Origin: Delphinapterus leucas
Lineage: Eukaryota; Chordata; Mammalia; Artiodactyla; Monodontidae
Direction: 5' to 3'
Assembly (NCBI RefSeq): GCF_002288925.2
Contig: NW_022098069.1
Location: 72,762,523-72,826,522 of the forward strand
DNA: 64,000 bases
This document shows, piece after piece, positions 58,853-64,000 of this stretch. The position numbers and the translations under genes were made by a program. Numbering within the stretch: the first letter of the stretch is position 1; each line of letters starts with the position of its first letter. Below the pieces are notes generated by a model that worked only from the letters and a program-made list of their open reading frames with translations, made no database searches and was not told where the DNA came from.

Positions 58853-60802
58853 TTTGCTTAACTTACTGTGTTTGGGGGGTCTCCTTTTCTCAGGTTGCAG
58901 GTTTGTAGTTCCCGTTGTTTTTGGTATCTGCCCCAAGTGGAAGAGGTTGGTTCAGTGGCTTGTGTAGGCTTCCTGGTGGAGGGGACTGGTGCTTGTGTTG
59001 TGGTGGGTGGGGCTGGATCTTGTCTTTCTGGTGGGCAGGGCTGTGTCCAGTGGTGTGTTTTGGGGTGTCTGTGAACTTAGTATGATTGTAGGCAGCCTCT
59101 CTGATAGTGGGTGGGGTTTTGCTCCTGTCTTGCTAGTTGTTTGGCATGGGGCTCCCGGCACTGGAGCTTGCTGCTCACTGGGTGGAGCTGGGTCTTAGCG
59201 TTGAGACAGAGACCTCTGGGAGAGCTCTCACCGACTGATATTATGTGGGGCTTGGAGCTCTCGGTGGTCCAATGTCCTGAACTCGGCTCTCCCACCTCAG
59301 AAGCTCAGGCCTGACACCAGGCCGGAGCACCAAGACCCTGTCAGCCTCATGGCTCAGAAGAAAAGGGAGAAAAAAAGAAAGAAAAAATAATATTTTTTTA
59401 AAAATAAATAAAATAAGATAAATAATTTTAAAATTAAAGTAAAAAAATTAAAAATTAAAGAGAAAAAACAAGAAGAGTGCAAACAAACCAATAAATAAAT
59501 CCACTAATGATAACAAGTGCTAAAAACTATACTAAGATAAACATAAAAATCAGAAACAAGTCAGTCACAGATAGCAAACCCCAAGTCTACAGTTGCTCCC
59601 GAAGTCCACTGCCTCAATTTTGGGTTGATTCATTGCCTCTTCAGGTATTCCACAGATGCAGGGTACCTCAAGTTCATTGTGGGGATTTAATCCACTGCTC
59701 CTGAGGCTGCACGGAGAAATTTCCCTTTCTCTTCTTTGTTCGCACAGCTCCTGGGGTTCAGCTTTGGTTTTGGCCCCACCTTTTGTGTGTAGGTTGCCCT
59801 CAGGCTTCCGTTCCCAACCAGACAGGACAGGGTTACAGCAGCAGCTGATTCGGGGGCTCTGGCTTACTCTGGCCGGTGGGAGGGAGGGGTACAGAATGTG
59901 GGGCGAGCCTGCGGCGGCAGAGGCCAGCGTGACGTTGCAACAGCCTGAGGCACACCGTGTGTTCACTCGGGGAAGCTGTTCCTGGATCACGGGACCCTGG
60001 CAGTGGCGGGCTGCACAGGCTCCCGGGAGGGGAGGTGTGGCTAATGACCTGTGCTTGCACACAGGCTTCTTGGTGGCTGCAGCAGCAGCTTTAGCATTTC
60101 CTGCCCGTCTCTGTAGTCCCTGCTGATAGCTGTGGCTCGCACCCGTCTCTGGAGCTTGTTTAGGCGGTGCTCTGAATCCCCTCTCCTCAGGCACCCTGAA
60201 ACAATGGTCTCTTGCCTCTTTGGCAGTTCCAGACATTTTCCCAGACTCCGTCCTGGCTAGCTGTGGCACACTAGCCCCCTTCAGCTTGTGTTCACGCAGC
60301 CAACCCCAGTCCTCTCCCTGGGGTCTGACCTCTGAAGCCAGAGCCTCAGCTTCCAGCCTGCACCCACCCTGGCGGTTGAGCAGACAAGCCTCTCAGGCTG
60401 GTGAGTGCTGGTCAGCACCGATCCTCTGTGCAGGAATGTCTCTGCTTTGCCCTCTGCACCCCTGTTGCTGTGCTCTCTTCCATGGCTCCAAAGCTTCCCC
60501 CCTCGCCACCCCCGTCTCCACCAGTGAAGGGGTTTCCTAGTGTGTGGAAACTTTTCCTCCTTCACAGCTCCCTCCCAGAGGTGCAGGTCCCGTCTCTATT
60601 CTTTTATGTCTATTTTTTTCTTTTTTCTTTTGTTCTACCCAGGTACGTGGGGATTTTCTTGCCTTTTGGGAAGTCTGAAGTCTTCTGCCAGCATTCTGTA
60701 GGTGTTATGTAGGAGCTGTTCCACAAGTAGATGTATTTCTGATGTATCTGTGGGGAGGAAGGTAATCTCCACATCTTACTCCTCCGCCATCTTGAAGGTC
60801 CC
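58853..60802 (-). promoter_or_regulatory. L1-F 5' UTR with internal promoter region
   Basis: L1 5' UTRs carry an internal RNA polymerase II promoter. This one is unusually G+C-rich for the window at about 59560-60560 and contains an A-rich block at 59358-59475. Reading frames are open on both strands: 234 codons in the L1 sense direction (60269-59565) and 156 codons antisense (59656-60126). Whether either is translated is unknown; the high GC content alone makes long frames likely. Confidence 0.75.
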
Positions 60803-60827
60803 CAACTATACTCAATTTTAAAAAAAA
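60803..60827 (+). mobile_element. probable displaced 3' tail of L1-D
   Basis: Immediately after the 5' end of L1-F comes 'caactatactcaattttaaa' and more A's. This matches the end of L1-D at 52299-52313 (caactatacttaatt) and looks like its continuation into an A-rich tail. It is read as the right-hand target-site duplication of the 8.5-kb antisense insertion. Confidence 0.6.
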
Positions 60828-61999
60828 CAACAGAATATGTAAAGAAGAAAAAACAATATAAAATAAGTATCATCTAAATCACACATGGCTGAGATTCGAG
60901 GTATGATTCATCCCTAGGCAAAATTCCTCTCCAGATATGAACCCATGAAACCAGACACATTATGTGCAGAGACGGAAATCAGAAAGAAGGGGTGATGTGT
61001 CCCAAGGAAGTCCAACACCTAGCAAGGCAAATTCCATTAGATTTCAAGGCCTGAGAATAATCCTCTCTGGTTCAGTGCTCTGCCCTCTAGGCTCACTGAG
61101 TGGCAGAATCAAACCCATGGCTCCTAGGGCAGCTCTGCCCCCTTAGCTCTCAGCAAGGGCTATATCCCTGAGGCAGTGGGCAGGATATTCTGATCTGCCA
61201 AAACTGAAGAGGAAACAAGAGGAATGAGCCCTGCCTGTTGGATATGTGGTAGGAGTGGCAGCCCTGATGATCTCTGAATCGTCTTCAGAGTCATTCTTCC
61301 CTTTTCTTGAATGATAAAGCATGTGTGCAGCAGAACAGCTCTATCATCCTGTCACATAGAATCTAAGAGCCCTCCATCCTTCTATTTTGTCCCATCTTTG
61401 TCCCCTTTCACTTCAAACTGGCAGGGTTTCTACTTGTATAATCCCATAATCTCTTTATCAAATGATAGTCAGCCATACCCCTGGTGTTCTCTTTGGAACA
61501 CACTTGAATTTTTTTTTTTTTTTTTTTTTGCAATATGGACAACCTGAGGATTTTCCAAATCTTTAAATTCTCATTCCCTTTTTACTGAATTCCTTCTTTA
61601 ATTTCTCTCTCTCCTCTCATATTTTACTGTAAGCAGACAGAAGGACCCAGGCCATACCTTTAACATTTTGCTCTAAAATATCCTCAGCTAAATGTCCAAT
61701 TTCATGGCTTACAAGTTCTACCTTCCAGAAAATACTAGAACACAGTTCACCGAAGTTGTTTGTCACTTTGTAACAAACATTGCTTTTCCTCCAGTTTTCT
61801 TTCTGAGATTTCACCAGAATGGCCTTTAAGGGCCATATTTCTACCAAGATTCAGTCCACAAGCAATCTAGGATTTTTTAAAAAATGCATCTCAAAATTCC
61901 TCTAACCTCTACCCATTACCCAGTTCCAAAGCTAGTCGTACATTTTTAGGTATTTTTTACAGCAGTACCTCATATCACAGTACCAAAATCTGTATTACC
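60828..61999. other. no gene recognised
   Basis: Contains a poly-T run (about 61509-61529) and short frames (60964-61146 and 61311-61547 plus, 61617-61847 minus) without recognisable features. Confidence 0.5.
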
Positions 62000-62341
62000 T
62001 CACGATGCCATAAATATATACCATAGACTGGGTGGCTTAAACAGTAGAAATTTATTTTCTCCTTTTTCTAGAGGCTACAAGTGCAAAATCAAGGTTCCAG
62101 GCAATTCAGCTTCTGGTGAGAGTTCTCTTCCTGGCTTGCAGATTTTCCTAGCTTCCTTACCTTTTCTCAGTGTGCTCACATAATCTTTCCAAGTTGTGCA
62201 CAGAGCAAGGGGCACCAGCCCTGTTGGATTAGAGTTATGACCTCATTAAACTGTTATCATCTCCTCAGAGGTGATTTCAAATGCAGTCACATTGGAGGTT
62301 ACCATACAAATTTTGAGGGGACACAATTCAGTCCATAGCAG
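62000..62341 (-). mobile_element. MLT1 (ERVL-MaLR) solo LTR, antisense
   Basis: An ancient retroviral-type LTR read antisense: 'ataccatagactgggtggct', 'gtagaaatttattttctcc', 'tgacctcattaaactg', 'agtcacattggaggtta' and the end 'cacaattcagtccatagca'. It is flanked by single-copy DNA with no internal MaLR sequence, so it is a solo LTR. Confidence 0.88.
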
Positions 62342-64000
62342 AACTGAATATCAGACCCAGGAATCTGCTTTAATTATTGCCTTTTTACTCCTAAAGTTTT
62401 ATTTGCAAAGCACTTTAGTTTACAAATCTTTTTGCTGAGCCTTATCATACTTTATACAATATATACAAAGACTTGGACCATAAAAAAGAGAAAACTGTCT
62501 AGAAAACTATAACAAAGAAATCTCTCCCCACCCCATTCCCTTCATGGACTTAGCTTTTGAATACAAGCATGCATAGGACAAAGAACTGATTTATCTGATG
62601 GATTTACTTTATCTGTCTGTCCCATGCAACTGCTTCATTATGGTGTCTTAAACTTGTCAAAGAAAAGCCTAATACATTGCAGCAAGCACATCCTTTGCTG
62701 ACAGCGAGGTAACGTTTAGCTCCACAGGTCTTGCTATTAATAACTGTGGTATTGTTGTTATTAGATGTAGGTCCAAGAGACATCTAAACTTCTCTTCATC
62801 AGCATAAAACTTGGCTAGGCCTTTAAAATTTTTTTTTCCATGGGAGACTTATCATTCCATGGCTTTATCAAACAGATCATTAGAAAGGTTTTCAAATTGG
62901 GAATTTCTTTTTCTGAACTATTTTAGTACATATAGCCAGCTGTAATCTATTGATGGTTTCTCTATATGTAAAGTTAGGGAGGGAGAGAAGGGGGGCTTGA
63001 AAGAGGGGGTTAGAGTATCAAGGCCTCAGCCTCCATATGTGTTTCACCAAATATAATTGTTTTATTCTGAAGTAACATTTGCAAATGAATGTAAAATTGC
63101 CTATCAGACAGAATAGGTCAGAGAAAGCAATCTCATTGTTCTTATTTTCACTGCCATCTATAAAAGGTTAAAAATTTTTATGATTTCATCCCAAATTTGT
63201 TCTCATAACAAGGTATTTTTTTCCCACTACTTTGGAAAATACACCTTAAGACAATTAATGTTGTAATATTCCATCCAGTTGAAAATTAGTACTATATATC
63301 AAGCAATACCTGTATCAAACTACACGTCAGATAAAACTAATAATCTGAGAGTTCTGAAATACAAACTTTGAGAAAGACTCAAAAAAAGTTTTGACCTCAA
63401 TTATTACTCTCCCTCAAAATAAAACTGATCCATGTCATTTTTACTTGGTCTGTTTTTACCATTTCAATCATTTTCTAATGCCATAGCAATGTAACAGGAT
63501 CATGATAAGGCTCACTGAAACCTTCACATCATATCAGCCGGAAAAGAAGAGTAATCATGGAGAGAGTCGGGCCAGAGTTTTTGGAAACTAGGCTGTGTGG
63601 CTGACCTCAAGGAAGATAATCTGTAATCCAAGTAAAAGTGAACAATAGCGTATTGGGCTCAATCCAAGCCAAAAACTTTATACATCAGGGCCTGGTCTAG
63701 CAATTGGGCTGTGAAAACAAGAATTTCCAGGCAATGGCAGTACTCTGGGTCAAGTGAATGGGTGGTGGGATTTTAATTCCAGGTGATCCCTTCAGTTTCT
63801 AACAAGCCTTTAACCATCACTTGGGGGTCATGGGGAGTTCAGGAAGCAAGGCTCAGGCAAAGGACTCTCAAGGTAGGGTCTCAGAATCTGAAAATTAAGT
63901 TCCAATAATGAATATCCTTATCTTATTTGTTAAAAGATTTCCTAACTGTCCCAGCTCACAGTGAGGTCACTTTTACATTTAAAAATTTACTCCTTGGGCT
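62342..64000. other. single-copy sequence, no gene seen
   Basis: AT-rich and free of obvious young repeats. No open frame of note, and no repeat was recognised with confidence. Confidence 0.5.

Larger units (their letters stand above)
53700..60802 (-). mobile_element. L1-F: full-length LINE-1, antisense
   Basis: Reads on the minus strand from a canonical L1 5' end at about 60802 (complement of 'ccgccatcttgaaggtcccc') through a 1.95-kb 5' UTR, ORF1 (58852-57953), a 60-bp spacer, ORF2 (57892-54067) and a 3' UTR to about 53700. ORF lengths match intact L1s within a few bases (ORF1 about 900 bp, ORF2 about 3.83 kb). It is therefore nearly uninterrupted structurally, but frameshifts, stops and endonuclease substitutions inactivate it. 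Confidence 0.95.

Noticed and set aside
1..64000. CRISPR arrays, operons, prophage or defence systems
   Set aside because: The sequence is mammalian. Short repeats present are microsatellites or dispersed retroelements, with no regularly spaced direct repeats with unique spacers.

Overview
The window looks like a gene-poor (intergenic or intronic) stretch of a mammalian nuclear genome, most likely a cetacean. The evidence is a set of well-preserved CHR-type tRNA-derived SINEs (body starting 'gggcttccctggtggcgcag', 3' poly-A) together with L1 lineages typical of Cetartiodactyla. These sit on older layers shared by all placental mammals: MIR, L2, MER5A, ERVL/MLT and L1M. I find no convincing host protein-coding gene, exon chain, rRNA, tRNA gene or CRISPR array. 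The longer open frames all fall in retroelements or arise by chance.

Layout. 1-11.7 kb: mostly single-copy AT-rich sequence with MIR copies, an old CHR SINE abutting an antisense L1M (5.9-7.7 kb), a young antisense SINE with clear target-site duplications (10 kb) and a (TAC)n microsatellite (11.2 kb). 11.7-20.4 kb: a near full-length, decayed sense L1 (11.70-18.40 kb) with a nested SINE, followed by two older L1M 3' ends, one carrying a long polypyrimidine tract. 20.4-37.2 kb: largely single-copy sequence with MIRs, an ERVL pol fragment (27.8-28.7 kb), an L2 with a nested SINE (31.1-32.5 kb) and an LTR-like remnant (35.7-36.2 kb). 37.2-39.9 kb: a younger 5'-truncated L1 flanked by a perfect 18-bp duplication. 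40.7-43 kb: L2 and SINE insertions. 43.9-47.1 kb: a second ERVL copy (RNase H and integrase parts of pol, probable 3' LTR). 47.3-48.2 kb: L2 interrupted by MER5A.

48.2-60.8 kb is a dense L1 cluster and the most interesting part. A sense L1 whose 5' UTR runs directly into ORF2 ends in a tail that appears to be split by one 8.5-kb antisense insertion. That insertion comprises a full-length L1 (5' UTR, ORF1, ORF2, 3' UTR), a short non-L1 segment, a later SINE and a second L1 3' end. Matching 15-bp flanks at its two ends suggest an L1 retrotransposition with a long 3' transduction. 60.8-64 kb returns to mostly single-copy sequence with one antisense MLT1 LTR.

All L1 and ERVL coding regions here are broken by stops, frameshifts or lost catalytic residues, so none appears able to move on its own. 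Repeat family names come from recognition of consensus features without a database search. Boundaries without a stated target-site duplication are approximate.
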